A stretch of DNA of 64,000 bases from Phocoenobacter uteri (GCF_900454895.1 NZ_UGTA01000001.1:1550001-1614000), one strand, 5' to 3'; numbered from the stretch's first letter, positions 43,575-53,340 are shown. Notes: generated by a model not told the origin, from the letters alone. Numbers and translations: made by a program.

Positions 43575-45116
43575 TTACCACGAACTGTTCTTTTTGAAAC
43601 TCTCAACAATTTCAGTTAATTGATCTTTGATTGAATCGTTATAATCGCCTGATTTTGTTAGCTCTTTCATAAAGTCTGCATAATTACTTTCTGCATACTC
43701 TAAAAGACTTGCTTCAAATGAACCAATACGTTCAAGTTCTACATCATCAAGATAACCAAACTCAGCAGTAAATAATACCACCGCAAGCTGTGCAACAGAC
43801 ATTGGTGCATATTGTTTTTGTTTCAATAATTCAGTTACTTTTTGACCGTGTGAAAGCTGTTTACGTGTTGCTTCATCAAGATCTGAGGCAAACTGTGCGA
43901 ACGCTGCTAATTCACGATACTGTGCAAGTGCGGTACGAATACCACCTGATAATTTCTTAACCACTTTGGTTTGTGCGGCACTACCTACACGAGAAACCGA
44001 GATACCTGGGTTTACCGCTGGACGAATACCTGCATTAAATAAACTTGATTCTAAGAAAATCTGACCATCAGTAATTGAGATTACGTTGGTTGGTACGAAT
44101 GCTGATACGTCTCCAGCTTGCGTTTCAATAATTGGTAACGCGGTTAATGAACCCGTTTTACCTTTTACTTCACCTTTAGTGAATTTTTCCACATATTCTG
44201 CATTCACACGAGCAGCACGCTCTAATAAACGAGAGTGTAAATAGAATACGTCACCTGGGAATGCTTCACGACCTGGTGGACGACGTAATAATAGTGAAAC
44301 TTGACGATAAGCAACTGCTTGTTTTGATAAATCATCATAAACGATTAACGCGTCTTCACCACGATCACGGAAATATTCACCCATTGCACAACCTGCATAA
44401 GGTGCAAGGTATTGTAATGCAGCAGATTCTGACGCACTTGCAACCACAACGATAGTGTTTGCTAACGCACCGTGTTCTTCTAATTTACGTACAACGTTTG
44501 CTACGGTTGATGCTTTTTGACCAATCGCAACGTACACACATTTAATGCCTGAATCACGTTGGTTGATGATTGCATCGATTGCTAATGCAGTTTTACCTGT
44601 TTGACGGTCACCGATAATTAACTCACGTTGTCCACGACCGATTGGTACCATTGAGTCAACGGCTTTATAACCGGTTTGCACTGGTTGATCTACCGATTGA
44701 CGCTCAATTACCCCAGGGGCAATCACTTCAACTGGCGAGAAACCATCGTGTTCCACTTCGCCTTTACCATCAATTGGCTGACCTAATGTATTAACAACAC
44801 GACCTAATAAACCTTTACCTACTGGCACTTCTAAGATACGACCCGTACATTTTACGGTCATACCTTCAGCTAAGTCTGCGTAAGGTCCCATTACTACTGC
44901 ACCCACTGAATCTCTTTCTAAGTTCAATGCGATTGCATAACGATTGCCCGGTAACTCAATCATCTCACCTTGCATTACATCAGCAAGACCGTGAATTTTG
45001 ATGATACCATCACTTACTGAAACGATTGTACCTGTGCTTTGCGCTTCACTTACTACGTCAAATTTGGCAATTCGTTTTTTAATTAACTCACTAATTTCTG
45101 TTGAATTTAGTTGCAT
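43575..45116 (-). CDS. atpA: ATP synthase F1 alpha subunit
   Basis: Non-catalytic nucleotide-binding subunit of F1. 513 residues with Walker A GDRQTGKTALAIDAI and the signature PAVNPGISVSRVGSAAQ. Located between atpH and atpG. AGAGGAATAAA precedes the ATG. Confidence 0.98.
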   Translation of the reverse strand: MQLNSTEISELIKKRIAKFDVVSEAQSTGTIVSVSDGIIKIHGLADVMQGEMIELPGNRYAIALNLERDSVGAVVMGPYADLAEGMTVKCTGRILEVPVGKGLLGRVVNTLGQPIDGKGEVEHDGFSPVEVIAPGVIERQSVDQPVQTGYKAVDSMVPIGRGQRELIIGDRQTGKTALAIDAIINQRDSGIKCVYVAIGQKASTVANVVRKLEEHGALANTIVVVASASESAALQYLAPYAGCAMGEYFRDRGEDALIVYDDLSKQAVAYRQVSLLLRRPPGREAFPGDVFYLHSRLLERAARVNAEYVEKFTKGEVKGKTGSLTALPIIETQAGDVSAFVPTNVISITDGQIFLESSLFNAGIRPAVNPGISVSRVGSAAQTKVVKKLSGGIRTALAQYRELAAFAQFASDLDEATRKQLSHGQKVTELLKQKQYAPMSVAQLAVVLFTAEFGYLDDVELERIGSFEASLLEYAESNYADFMKELTKSGDYNDSIKDQLTEIVESFKKNSSW

Positions 45117-45128
45117 ATTTTATTCCTC

Positions 45129-45662
45129 TTACAAGCATAACTCATTTGCTAAGCGGTCTAATTGTCCACGACTACTGCTATCAATCACAATGTCATCATA
45201 ACGAATGATAACGCCTGCGATTAGCTCTTTAGACACCTTAGATACAATTCGCACTTTACAATTAAGTCGCTTTTCCATCGCCGTTGCGATTTTAGTTTCA
45301 TTAGCTTTACTTAATTTTGTTGCAGAGATAACCTCAATATCTTTTACTGATTCATACTCTGATCGCAATTGAATAAATGCTTTTAATACTGAAGACAACA
45401 CCGTTAAACGTTGATTTTCAGCCATAATACGAATGAAATTTTGCCCATATTGATCAAGCTGTTTTTCACAAATCCCAATAATAATCTCTGCGATTTGCTG
45501 TGGTGATGATGCCGATTTTAAATAACCTGCTACTTGCTCATTTTCGATAACAAGCGTCACAAATTGCAGCATCTCCTGCCATTTATCTAACTGATCATTC
45601 TCCAAAGCAAAATCAAAAGCCGCTTTAGCATAAGGACGAGCTACTGTACTTACTTCCGACAT
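45129..45662 (-). CDS. atpH: ATP synthase F1 delta subunit
   Basis: Links the peripheral stalk to F1. 177 residues; ARPYAKAAFDFALENDQL at the N-terminus and KLNCKVRIVSKVSKELIAGVIIRYDDIVIDSSSRGQLDRL at the C-terminus are diagnostic. It is 12 bases before atpA. Confidence 0.97.
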   Translation of the reverse strand: MSEVSTVARPYAKAAFDFALENDQLDKWQEMLQFVTLVIENEQVAGYLKSASSPQQIAEIIIGICEKQLDQYGQNFIRIMAENQRLTVLSSVLKAFIQLRSEYESVKDIEVISATKLSKANETKIATAMEKRLNCKVRIVSKVSKELIAGVIIRYDDIVIDSSSRGQLDRLANELCL

Positions 45663-45674
45663 AGCCCCTCCTTA

Positions 45675-46145
45675 TTATAGTTCTGCAACTAATTTATCAA
45701 TAATGTCATTGTTCGCCGCAGCATCAATATTGCGACCCACAATTTTCTCAGCACCCGCAACAGCAAGTGCAGCTACTTTCTGACGAAGCTCTTCTTGAAC
45801 ACGTTTACGCTCACTTTCAATTTCTGCATAACCTTGCTCAATAATGCGTGCTTTTTCAGCTTCTGCTTCTACTGTTACAGAGTCTAAAATCTCATTACGA
45901 CGTTTATTTGCTAAATCAATGATTTGTTGTGCTTCTTCTTTCGCTTTTAAGATTTCTTTTTCTGCAAGTTCTTTCACATCAGCTTGCTCTTGTTTTGCTT
46001 TTTCAGCAGAAGCAAGTGCGTCGGCAATTTCGCCCTGACGTGTTTCGATTGCAGAAATAATTGGTGGCCATACATATTTCACACAGAACCATACAAAGAT
46101 GGAAAATGCGATCATCTGACCTATCAATGTTGCATTTATATTCAC
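45675..46145 (-). CDS. atpF: ATP synthase Fo b subunit
   Basis: Peripheral stalk. 156 residues: one N-terminal membrane helix (about 5-25, with ATLIGQMIAFSIFVWFCVKYVWPP) then a long charged Ala/Glu/Lys-rich helix that dimerises in the cytoplasm. It is 12 bases upstream of atpH. Confidence 0.97.
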   Translation of the reverse strand: MNINATLIGQMIAFSIFVWFCVKYVWPPIISAIETRQGEIADALASAEKAKQEQADVKELAEKEILKAKEEAQQIIDLANKRRNEILDSVTVEAEAEKARIIEQGYAEIESERKRVQEELRQKVAALAVAGAEKIVGRNIDAAANNDIIDKLVAEL

Positions 46146-46185
46146 AACATACCTCCTTCATTAGTGGGGATAAAAGTTGTTGTTA

Positions 46186-46440
46186 TTAACCCAATAATGA
46201 TGTAAATGGATTTGCAAATGCGAAGTACAAGCCGATACCTACTGCGATCATTGCAATCGCATCTAAAAGACCCGCAACGATAAACATTTTAGTCATTAGA
46301 GAGTTCGCAAGTTCTGGCTGACGAGCAGCAGATTCTAAATAACGACCACCTAAGATACCAAAGCCAATTGCAGTACCTAATGCAGCGAAAGCAAGCATGA
46401 TTGCTGAAGCAATAATAGTTGCACTAATTACAGTTTCCAT
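46186..46440 (-). CDS. atpE: ATP synthase Fo c subunit
   Basis: Rotor ring subunit. 84 residues in two membrane helices joined by a polar loop (RQPE). The proton-carrying carboxylate is Asp60 in VAGLLDAIAMI, so a proton rather than sodium type is likely. Confidence 0.97.
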   Translation of the reverse strand: METVISATIIASAIMLAFAALGTAIGFGILGGRYLESAARQPELANSLMTKMFIVAGLLDAIAMIAVGIGLYFAFANPFTSLLG

Positions 46441-46497
46441 AGTTTTTCTCCAATTAAGTTGAAAGGGCGATGCCCTGTTTAAGTAAAAATAAAAAAA

Positions 46498-47289
46498 TTA
46501 ATGTTCAGCCTTGTTATTAGCAAGACTTAAATACACCACTGTTAACATCATAAATACGAATGCTTGTAGCGTTACCACAAGAATATGGAAAATCGCCCAT
46601 ATAATTTGCAACACACCACCCGCTGATTGTAAGAAAATGTTGTCAGCCATATACATTAAAGCGATCAAAATAAAGATCAATTCACCTGCATACATATTAC
46701 CGAACAAACGCAACGCTAATGAAATAGGTTTTGCGATTAGAGTTACACTTTCAAGTAATAAATTGACAGGAATAAACGCCCAATGATTAAAAGGATGCAA
46801 AGTATATTCTTTCACAGACCCTTTTAGCCCTTTTGATTTGACTGTATAAAATAAAATTAAGAAAAATACACAGATAGCTAAACCAAAAGTCGCATTAACA
46901 TCGGCTGTCGGAACTGCTCTTAGATAATGAATACCAAATAAGTTAGCAACTTGTGGTAAAAAATCCACAGGGATCAAGTCAATGGTGTTCATAATAAACA
47001 CCCAGCAGAAAATGGTTAAAGCAAGCGGTGCGACCACTTTTGTTGAACCGTGAAAGTTCTCCTTCACAATACCATTTATCCACTCAACGACGATTTCCAC
47101 TGCACACTGCAATTTACCAGGTACACCTGTTGTGGCAGTTTTTGCTACCTTACGGAAAATCCATAAGAATAACAGCCCTGATAGTACAGTAAAAAAGAGC
47201 GTGTCTATATTTACACTCCAAAATGAATCACCTGATGAAAGGTAAGTCAAATGGTGGGTAATATATCCAGCAGAACTATTTTCAGCCAT
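46498..47289 (-). CDS. atpB: ATP synthase Fo a subunit
   Basis: Proton half-channel subunit. 263 residues with several membrane helices; the essential Arg is in SLALRLFGNMYAGELIF. It lies 3 bases after atpI and upstream of atpE. Confidence 0.97.
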   Translation of the reverse strand: MAENSSAGYITHHLTYLSSGDSFWSVNIDTLFFTVLSGLLFLWIFRKVAKTATTGVPGKLQCAVEIVVEWINGIVKENFHGSTKVVAPLALTIFCWVFIMNTIDLIPVDFLPQVANLFGIHYLRAVPTADVNATFGLAICVFFLILFYTVKSKGLKGSVKEYTLHPFNHWAFIPVNLLLESVTLIAKPISLALRLFGNMYAGELIFILIALMYMADNIFLQSAGGVLQIIWAIFHILVVTLQAFVFMMLTVVYLSLANNKAEH

Positions 47290-47292
47290 AAC

Positions 47293-47712
47293 CTATCCTT
47301 TTGAGATAAAAGAAGTTTTCGTTTTTGTTATTCCATTTTGTTTCAGACTGAAAAAAAATGGTAATAAACTATTACACATTAGCATTAAAAAGAAACTTAA
47401 AAAAAACACCAAAAAATTCATTTGAGAATACGTTTTGAATGCCACAATAATTAACACTATTGCCACACCCCATTTTAATGCTTCGCCTTTGTAGAAAGCG
47501 GTCAGATTTTGTGTTTTTTTTGCAGAATGATTAAAAAACCAATAGACAAAAACAGCATAAGGCATAATCGCACAACCGCCCCCTAAAATCAGAGAAACAA
47601 GCCATTTTATTTGTAAAAAAGCCACTAAAAAAGCACTTAATACGAATAAAATAACTATTGTTCTTAATGCCTTATAATGTGTTTGTTTACTTTGGTTTAT
47701 TACAGCAGACAT
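47293..47712 (-). CDS. atpI: ATP synthase accessory protein AtpI
   Basis: Small membrane protein that helps c-ring assembly or Mg2+ supply. 139 residues with four hydrophobic segments; LILGGGCAIMPYAVFVYWFF is typical. The frame extends further upstream, but AGAGGCGTTG precedes the ATG at 47712. It is the first gene of the operon, about 50 bases after the predicted transcription start. A USS core lies within the gene near 47499. Confidence 0.9.
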   Translation of the reverse strand: MSAVINQSKQTHYKALRTIVILFVLSAFLVAFLQIKWLVSLILGGGCAIMPYAVFVYWFFNHSAKKTQNLTAFYKGEALKWGVAIVLIIVAFKTYSQMNFLVFFLSFFLMLMCNSLLPFFFSLKQNGITKTKTSFISKG

Positions 47713-47768
47713 CAACGCCTCTTTATAAAAAATCGTGGTTGCCCACCGCACAATCATACAACATCGGA

Positions 47769-47796
47769 ATTATACACTTCTAAGAATGCGATTCAA
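47769..47796 (-). promoter_or_regulatory. atp operon promoter
   Basis: On the minus strand TTGAAT (47791-47796) and TATAAT (47769-47774) are separated by 16 bases. Transcription would start near 47762. Confidence 0.6.
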
Positions 47797-47967
47797 TAAT
47801 AAATCACGGAAACCGAGACAAATGTAACATTTTTGTTAAATTTTACTGTTTTATTCTTATTAAGCAATACGCTTTGTTTGTATAATTTTAACGAATTTAA
47901 TCAATATCTAAACTTTTGCCTATTTCCTCTACTTTTTTACAACGTAAAAACCTTGCTTTTAAAGTAT

Positions 47968-48009
47968 AAAAAAACCACCAAAAATGGATATTACCATTTC
48001 TGGTGGTTA
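47968..48009 (-). terminator. Terminator of the nuclease gene
   Basis: AACCACCA (47973-47980) pairs with TGGTGGTT (48001-48008), with an inner AAATGG/CCATTT stem. Read leftward it runs into a T-tract. Confidence 0.82.
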
Positions 48010-48021
48010 TGAACTCTCTTT

Positions 48022-50055
48022 CTATTTTAATTTACGCGTATCTAAATCCATTACCGCAGGATCGTGATCTGATGCACGGTAAATATCATAGTAACGATGT
48101 GAACATTGCTTACTATTTTTGCAATTATACTTATTGGCATATTCAAACAAGGTGGACTCCCCTGCATTGATATTCCAATCCGTTGCATCTACCACGCTTG
48201 GTAACATATCTTTAGACACTAAAATATAATCTAACGTACCGATATGATTTTTAAATGAAAAGCTGTATGATTTTGGGTGTAACTGAGCAACAATATTGGT
48301 GTAACCATAAGAATGATCAATCACCTTACCTGTTTTTCCATACAACGGCGTGCCTTCATCACGGCTACCAATATAAGTATAAGCTGACGTTTTGATCACG
48401 TGATCTTTTGGTGCATTATGACGATTTGTCAAAACCATTATCGGATCTTCATTCCCGTAAGAATTTAGATCCCCAAGAATCACTTTCGCGCCCTGAATTT
48501 TGCTTAACTCTTGCCCTAGCACATCAGCCCCTGCTACACGTAGATTTTCACAAGATCCTTGATTATCCGCATCAACTAAGCGTCCTGTTTGCACATCTTC
48601 CCAACACGCAGATCCTTTTGATTTTAAATGGTTGACCGCAACAGTTAAGTCTTTATTTGTTTTATTTACTTTAAATGTCACCGCAACAGTATCACGCTGA
48701 TGCACCGTACCAGAGAAGAATTTATCACGGTATCCGTCTTTATAACGCATATCTGGTGCATATTGTGTTGGCATTTTGATAATACGATAATTTGTTAAAG
48801 TCACTTTATCTTTCTTATAAAGTAACTGATTAGAAATCGCATCCCCACCAATAAACTGACTGTTATCACTTGGTTTTACATAAGCATAATGCTCTTTTGG
48901 ATCTTTAATTTTACTATTGATTTGTTTAACTAAATCCTCAACCGCAGAACCTTGATCAAAACCGTTATTCTCAATTTCCATTAAGCCAACAATATCCGCA
49001 TTCATATTCGCAATGGCTGTCGCAATTTTGCCACTTTGTAATTTGAATTCTTCTTCTGTTTTCGCACCACGATTTTGGTGTAATGGATTTTTGACTTTGC
49101 TGTATGGCGAATTAAAATAATTTAATACATTGAAGCTCGCAATGCGTAAATCACCACCTTTCTTAAGCTGTGGCTGTGCTTGACGATCTTGGGTATGAAT
49201 AAAGTTTTTTGAATTTGCTTCATTGGTTACATACAAACGATATTGCCCATAAGAATAACCAATCACCCCTTCCAAACCATCAACTAAGTCGTTAATTCTG
49301 ATGTAATTATCTGAACTTTCTTTTCCATTTGATTCGCCAAAAGTTGGATACCAAACGATCTCGCCACGAGGTGCTGCTTCAAAAGATTCAACTACTAAGG
49401 CATTTTCATTATCTATTTTTTTCTTAGTGCTTGGTGCAGTTAATTGATTTGGATGCAACAGAGCGTGCTTATAAGAAAGTGCTAAATTATTGCGTTTTGC
49501 ACCATAATCAAAACCAAAATTTTTCGTCACGAATAAATCAGAACTTTTTTCAACACGGACTAGCATCCCTTCATAGCGTTCTAGCGATTGTGCCATATCA
49601 GAGGAATCAAGGCGTAACACCTCTGGTTTTGGTAAATCAACGTTGGTTTTTAACACCTTGATATCACTCACATCAACCAGTTTCGTCCATTTATAATCTT
49701 CTGCAACTCTTGCTTGTAAACTCACTAAATTTCCCACTTTCAAGTCATCTAAATTTGTCGTTTCCACAAAAATTCCATCAGATGTTTTTGGATTATTATC
49801 GCTCGGTGCTTGCATAAAAAAGCCGACTTTAAGATCTTTACCCAAACTTTTATGCTGAATAGCTGTAATCACCCCTTCTACACGATACGTATCTTTTGAT
49901 TGATAAATTTTATTCTGAACATCAACCATTGGCGAGAATGCACCACTCCCCTGTAATTGCTGGATACTGCTTGGAATAACTTGAGTTGGTTGCACACTAC
50001 AACCTGTGACTAAAATTGCACTACTAACAGCTAATGATAATAAATTTTTACGCAT
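48022..50055 (-). CDS. ExeM/NucH-type endonuclease lipoprotein
   Basis: A 677-residue lipoprotein: signal MRKNLLSLAVSSAILVTGC (Cys19). An OB-fold-like region follows (about 55-150, VEGVITAIQHKSLGKDLKVGFFMQ). The C-terminal half is an endonuclease/exonuclease/phosphatase domain with RIASFNVLNYF, ADIVGLMEIENNG, AVNHLKSKGSACWE, VILGDLNSYGNEDP and a final YRASDHDPAVMDL, which together carry the Asp/Glu/His catalytic set. This matches the extracellular DNases ExeM/NucH. Likely on the cell surface or in the periplasm, acting on extracellular DNA. It is divergent from the porin gene, with CRP sites between. Confidence 0.85.
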   Translation of the reverse strand: MRKNLLSLAVSSAILVTGCSVQPTQVIPSSIQQLQGSGAFSPMVDVQNKIYQSKDTYRVEGVITAIQHKSLGKDLKVGFFMQAPSDNNPKTSDGIFVETTNLDDLKVGNLVSLQARVAEDYKWTKLVDVSDIKVLKTNVDLPKPEVLRLDSSDMAQSLERYEGMLVRVEKSSDLFVTKNFGFDYGAKRNNLALSYKHALLHPNQLTAPSTKKKIDNENALVVESFEAAPRGEIVWYPTFGESNGKESSDNYIRINDLVDGLEGVIGYSYGQYRLYVTNEANSKNFIHTQDRQAQPQLKKGGDLRIASFNVLNYFNSPYSKVKNPLHQNRGAKTEEEFKLQSGKIATAIANMNADIVGLMEIENNGFDQGSAVEDLVKQINSKIKDPKEHYAYVKPSDNSQFIGGDAISNQLLYKKDKVTLTNYRIIKMPTQYAPDMRYKDGYRDKFFSGTVHQRDTVAVTFKVNKTNKDLTVAVNHLKSKGSACWEDVQTGRLVDADNQGSCENLRVAGADVLGQELSKIQGAKVILGDLNSYGNEDPIMVLTNRHNAPKDHVIKTSAYTYIGSRDEGTPLYGKTGKVIDHSYGYTNIVAQLHPKSYSFSFKNHIGTLDYILVSKDMLPSVVDATDWNINAGESTLFEYANKYNCKNSKQCSHRYYDIYRASDHDPAVMDLDTRKLK

Positions 50056-50133
50056 ACTATTCTCACTTAATGTTAAAAAATAAACAAATAAATAAAAAGA
50101 TTGGAAATCAATCCCCCTCAATAGAAACAGCAT

Positions 50134-50139
50134 TCTATA
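50134..50139 (-). promoter_or_regulatory. Possible -10 element of the nuclease gene
   Basis: TATAGA on the minus strand. A start near 50127 would place CRP site 1 at about -40, a class II position. Confidence 0.4.
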
Positions 50140-50155
50140 CAATAAAATAAAAAAA

Positions 50156-50177
50156 ATATGTGAACCAGTTCACAAAA
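50156..50177. promoter_or_regulatory. CRP site 1, nuclease-porin region
   Basis: TGTGA (50159-50163), ACCAGT, TCACA (50170-50174): exact core. Confidence 0.8.
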
Positions 50178-50186
50178 CAAACAAAA

Positions 50187-50208
50187 AATTGTGATCATAA
50201 TCACAAAA
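50187..50208. promoter_or_regulatory. CRP site 2, nuclease-porin region
   Basis: TGTGA (50190-50194), TCATAA, TCACA (50201-50205): exact core. The centres of sites 1 and 2 are 31 bases apart, about three helical turns. Confidence 0.8.
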
Positions 50209-50291
50209 TAGACAAAATGTCTTTGAAGATCAACCGATTAGATTGTAAATTATACACACCTATTAACTTACACTATAAAAAGGTCTTTATT

Positions 50292-51440
50292 ATGAAAAAA
50301 CTCTCAAAAACACTTATTGCCCTTACTGTTGCAACTTTGGCTGCAAGTGCTGCAAATGCGTCTATTGTTTATGAAAATGATGGTACAAAAGTCAGCGTTT
50401 ACGGTTCACTACGTGTTAAATTCGCAAAATTAGAAAATAGTCGTAATGATTTACTTGATGATGGTTCAAAATTCTGGATTAACGTGAGCCAAGATTTTGA
50501 AGATGGCTACTCTGCTTTTGGTGCATTACAACTTCGTCCATCAACAAAATATGATGACAGCTTTAGTGATGGTGTAAGTACGCATCGCCTTTATGCCGGT
50601 ATGAAAAAAGAAGGCTTAGGTGAAATCTCATTCGGTAACCAAACCACTATTGCAGATAAATTTAAAACTGTCGGTTTTACCGAAGGATTTGGTGGCATTA
50701 CTCGTGCGGGACAAAAAAATCCAGGTGGAGAAACCTACCGTACTTACGGACGTACCCAACATGGCTTAAATACATCCGGTAAAAAAACAATTCATATTCA
50801 AAGTGAACCATGGAATGGATTTACTTTTGGAGCAGATTATATCTTAGATAAAAATGCCGAAAGAATTGAATATAACAAAAAAGAGAAAAAAGAAGGCAAA
50901 AATTTCGACAATACTCAATATCAAGCTGGTGTATTATATTACAAACGTATTGATGACCTAAAAATGAAAACAAATGTTGTTTATGGCCATAATAAAGCAC
51001 TAGAGTTTTTAACAACTGATAGTGTAGGTGTTGGCTTCGGGTTTACCTATAAAGATTATGAATTTGGTATTGATTACATTTATGATAAAAATAACTATGT
51101 AAAAGATCACAAAGAAGACAACACAGATAAGGAATATAAAAAAGGTGATAAAACGTCACAAAAATCATTGCAAGTTGGTTTGAAATATCAAATTACTTAT
51201 CCTTGGGATATTTATACATCTTATCGTCAAACAACCTATGCTGATGATGTGAAAAATAAGGGCTTTGCTGTTGGTACTCACTACCAATTTAACAAAAAAA
51301 TCCGTGTTTATTTAGAGTATGCGACAAATAAAGCTGAAAATGTTTATCAGGAAAAAGACTCTAAAACAAAAAAACTCGTAGATGCTTATCCTCGTGAACG
51401 TCAAAACGGTTACTATGCGGGATTCCGTGTTGATTTCTAA
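50292..51440 (+). CDS. Outer-membrane porin (OmpP2/general porin family)
   Basis: A 382-residue beta-barrel. The signal peptide MKKLSKTLIALTVATLAASA... is cut after Ala23 (ANA). The mature start SIVYENDGTKVSVYGSLRVKF and the C-terminal GYYAGFRVDF ending in Phe are typical of trimeric gram-negative porins. Loops are Lys/Asp-rich. The frame extends upstream through the CRP sites, but AAAGG before the ATG at 50292 and the signal peptide fix the start. A 16-strand barrel is expected; solute specificity is unknown. Confidence 0.9.
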   Translation: MKKLSKTLIALTVATLAASAANASIVYENDGTKVSVYGSLRVKFAKLENSRNDLLDDGSKFWINVSQDFEDGYSAFGALQLRPSTKYDDSFSDGVSTHRLYAGMKKEGLGEISFGNQTTIADKFKTVGFTEGFGGITRAGQKNPGGETYRTYGRTQHGLNTSGKKTIHIQSEPWNGFTFGADYILDKNAERIEYNKKEKKEGKNFDNTQYQAGVLYYKRIDDLKMKTNVVYGHNKALEFLTTDSVGVGFGFTYKDYEFGIDYIYDKNNYVKDHKEDNTDKEYKKGDKTSQKSLQVGLKYQITYPWDIYTSYRQTTYADDVKNKGFAVGTHYQFNKKIRVYLEYATNKAENVYQEKDSKTKKLVDAYPRERQNGYYAGFRVDF

Positions 51441-51472
51441 ATAAACATTTAATGTGATAAGAGAAATAAATC

Positions 51473-51499
51473 AAAGCCACCAATACGGTGGCTTTTTTG
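51473..51499 (+). terminator. Porin terminator
   Basis: AAAGCCACC (51473-51481) pairs with GGTGGCTTT (51487-51495), followed by T. Confidence 0.87.
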
Positions 51500-51667
51500 A
51501 TAAAGAATTAAATAAAAATCTTTTCATAAAGAGAGAGGGATGAGTAAAGATTAACTTAAATATACCGCTATGACTCAAAATAACATGTTCAACATATTAT
51601 TAAGCCGTAAATATAGCGGTCATATTTTATCAAGAATTTACACATTTATTATGTGATAAAAAGATGG

Positions 51668-53134
51668 CTAATCAATCCCCAAACTTTCCCACATTTCATC
51701 CACTTTTTTCACCACATTGGGAGCTTTCACTATCGGCGTTCCCCATTCACGATCGGTTTCACCCTGCCATTTATTCGTAGCATCAATCCCCATTTTTGAA
51801 CCCAGTCCTGCCACAGGGGAAGCAAAATCTAAATAGTCAATCGGGGTGTGTTCAATCATTGTGGTATCACGAGCAGGGTCACAACGAGTCGTTATCGCCC
51901 AAATCACATCTTTCCAATCTCGTGCATTGACATCATCATCACACACAATCACATATTTGGTGTACATAAATTGACGTAAGAACGACCATACCCCCATCAT
52001 CACACGTTTTGCGTGTCCTGCGTATTGTTTCTTAATAGTGACCACCGCCAAACGATATGAACAGCCCTCAGGCGGTAAATAGAAATCCACAATTTCAGGG
52101 AATTGTTTTTGTAAAATAGGAATAAATACTTCGTTCAACGCTTCGCCTAGTACCGCTGGTTCATCAGGTGGACGACCCGTGTAGGTTGAATGATAAATCG
52201 CATCTTTTCGCATTGTTAAATGCGTAATGGTAAACACAGGGAAGTGATCTTGCTCATTATAATAGCCCGTATGATCGCCATAAGGTCCTTCTAGGGCGGT
52301 TTCATTTGGATCAATATAGCCTTCTAACACAATTTCCGCACTGGCTGGCACTTCTAAATCATTAGAAATTGATTTCACCACTTCCGTTTTATGCCCACGT
52401 AACAAACCCGCAAAGGCATACTCTGACAAGGTATCAGGAATAGGTGTCACCGCTGCTAAAATAGTGGCTGGATCAGCCCCCAATGCTACAGATACAGGAA
52501 ACGGCTTATCTGGATTTTCTTTTTGCCATTCTTGAAAATCAATTGCACCGCCACGATGAGATAGCCAACGCATAATCAATTTATTTTTTGCCAATAATTG
52601 CTGACGATAAATGCCTAAATTTAAACGTTTTTTGTAAGGTCCTTGCGTGATTGTCAGCCCCCAAGTCACCAAAGGTGCAACATCATCAGGCCAGCATTTC
52701 ATAATCGGTAATTTATATAAATCAACCTCATCGCCTGTTAAAACCACTTGCTGACAAGGGGCTTTTGTGATGGTTTTGCTCGGCATATTCAGCACTTGTT
52801 TCCATTGTGGAAGCTGTCCCATTAAGCCTTTCAAGCCTCTTGGTGGTTCGGGTTCTTTTAAAAATGCCAATAATTTACCCAACTCACGCAATGCTTTCAC
52901 ATCGTCCTGCCCCATTCCTAATGCAACACGTTCAGGCGTGCCAAACAAATTACACAGCACCGGCATATCATAGCCTTTGGGATTTTCAAACAACAATGCC
53001 ACACCGCCTTTACGTAATGTTCGGTCAGCAATTTCTGTCATTTCTAAGTTTGGATCAACTTCTTGGGTAATACGTTTTAACAACCCTTTTTGTTCTAGCT
53101 TATCCAAAAACTCTCGCAAATTTTTATAATTCAT
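51668..53134 (-). CDS. ubiD: UbiD decarboxylase (3-octaprenyl-4-hydroxybenzoate carboxy-lyase)
   Basis: Prenylated-FMN-dependent decarboxylase of ubiquinone synthesis. 488 residues. MNYKNLREFLDKLEQKGLLKR is the standard start (ATG 53134; seven more codons are open upstream but lack a signal). EGPYGDHTGYYNEQD and TGRPPDEPAVLGEALNEVF are active-site segments; VIVCDDDVNARDWKDVIWAI is also typical. The prenyltransferase UbiX gene is not in the window. Confidence 0.96.
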   Translation of the reverse strand: MNYKNLREFLDKLEQKGLLKRITQEVDPNLEMTEIADRTLRKGGVALLFENPKGYDMPVLCNLFGTPERVALGMGQDDVKALRELGKLLAFLKEPEPPRGLKGLMGQLPQWKQVLNMPSKTITKAPCQQVVLTGDEVDLYKLPIMKCWPDDVAPLVTWGLTITQGPYKKRLNLGIYRQQLLAKNKLIMRWLSHRGGAIDFQEWQKENPDKPFPVSVALGADPATILAAVTPIPDTLSEYAFAGLLRGHKTEVVKSISNDLEVPASAEIVLEGYIDPNETALEGPYGDHTGYYNEQDHFPVFTITHLTMRKDAIYHSTYTGRPPDEPAVLGEALNEVFIPILQKQFPEIVDFYLPPEGCSYRLAVVTIKKQYAGHAKRVMMGVWSFLRQFMYTKYVIVCDDDVNARDWKDVIWAITTRCDPARDTTMIEHTPIDYLDFASPVAGLGSKMGIDATNKWQGETDREWGTPIVKAPNVVKKVDEMWESLGID

Positions 53135-53256
53135 CGCACTTTCAGCCCTTCTCAAAATATTGCACGCAGTATAACGAAATTACATTAAAAAAATAACCAT
53201 AAAAAAATTATTGCTTTTTAATTTACATCTGATAGTATCGCACCACTTTTTATACA

Positions 53257-53324
53257 GTAGGGCGTATCACATACGTCCTATATTCTCTAAATCATTTATT
53301 TGGGCGTGTGTAACTCGCCCCAAC
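53257..53324. repeat. 68-bp palindromic intergenic element, copy 2 (diverged)
   Basis: The same total length as the element at 38121-38188. The left arm begins GTAGGGCGTATCACATACG and the right arm (53302-53324) matches the copy 1 right arm at 18 of 23 bases (GGGCGTGTGTAACTCGCCCC...). It ends 16 bases before the znuA start. Confidence 0.55.
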
Positions 53325-53340
53325 ATATAAGGAAATAAAA

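Larger units (their letters stand above)
47713..48021. other. Intergenic region upstream of atpI (309 bp)
   Basis: Contains the atp promoter (47769-47796) and, at the right end, the terminator of the leftward nuclease gene (47968-48009). Nothing else is recognised. Confidence 0.6.

Noticed and set aside
53135..53340. Zur operator upstream of znuA
   Set aside because: I looked for a TGTTATA-type palindrome and found only a half-like GTATAACGAAATTAC. Not sufficient.
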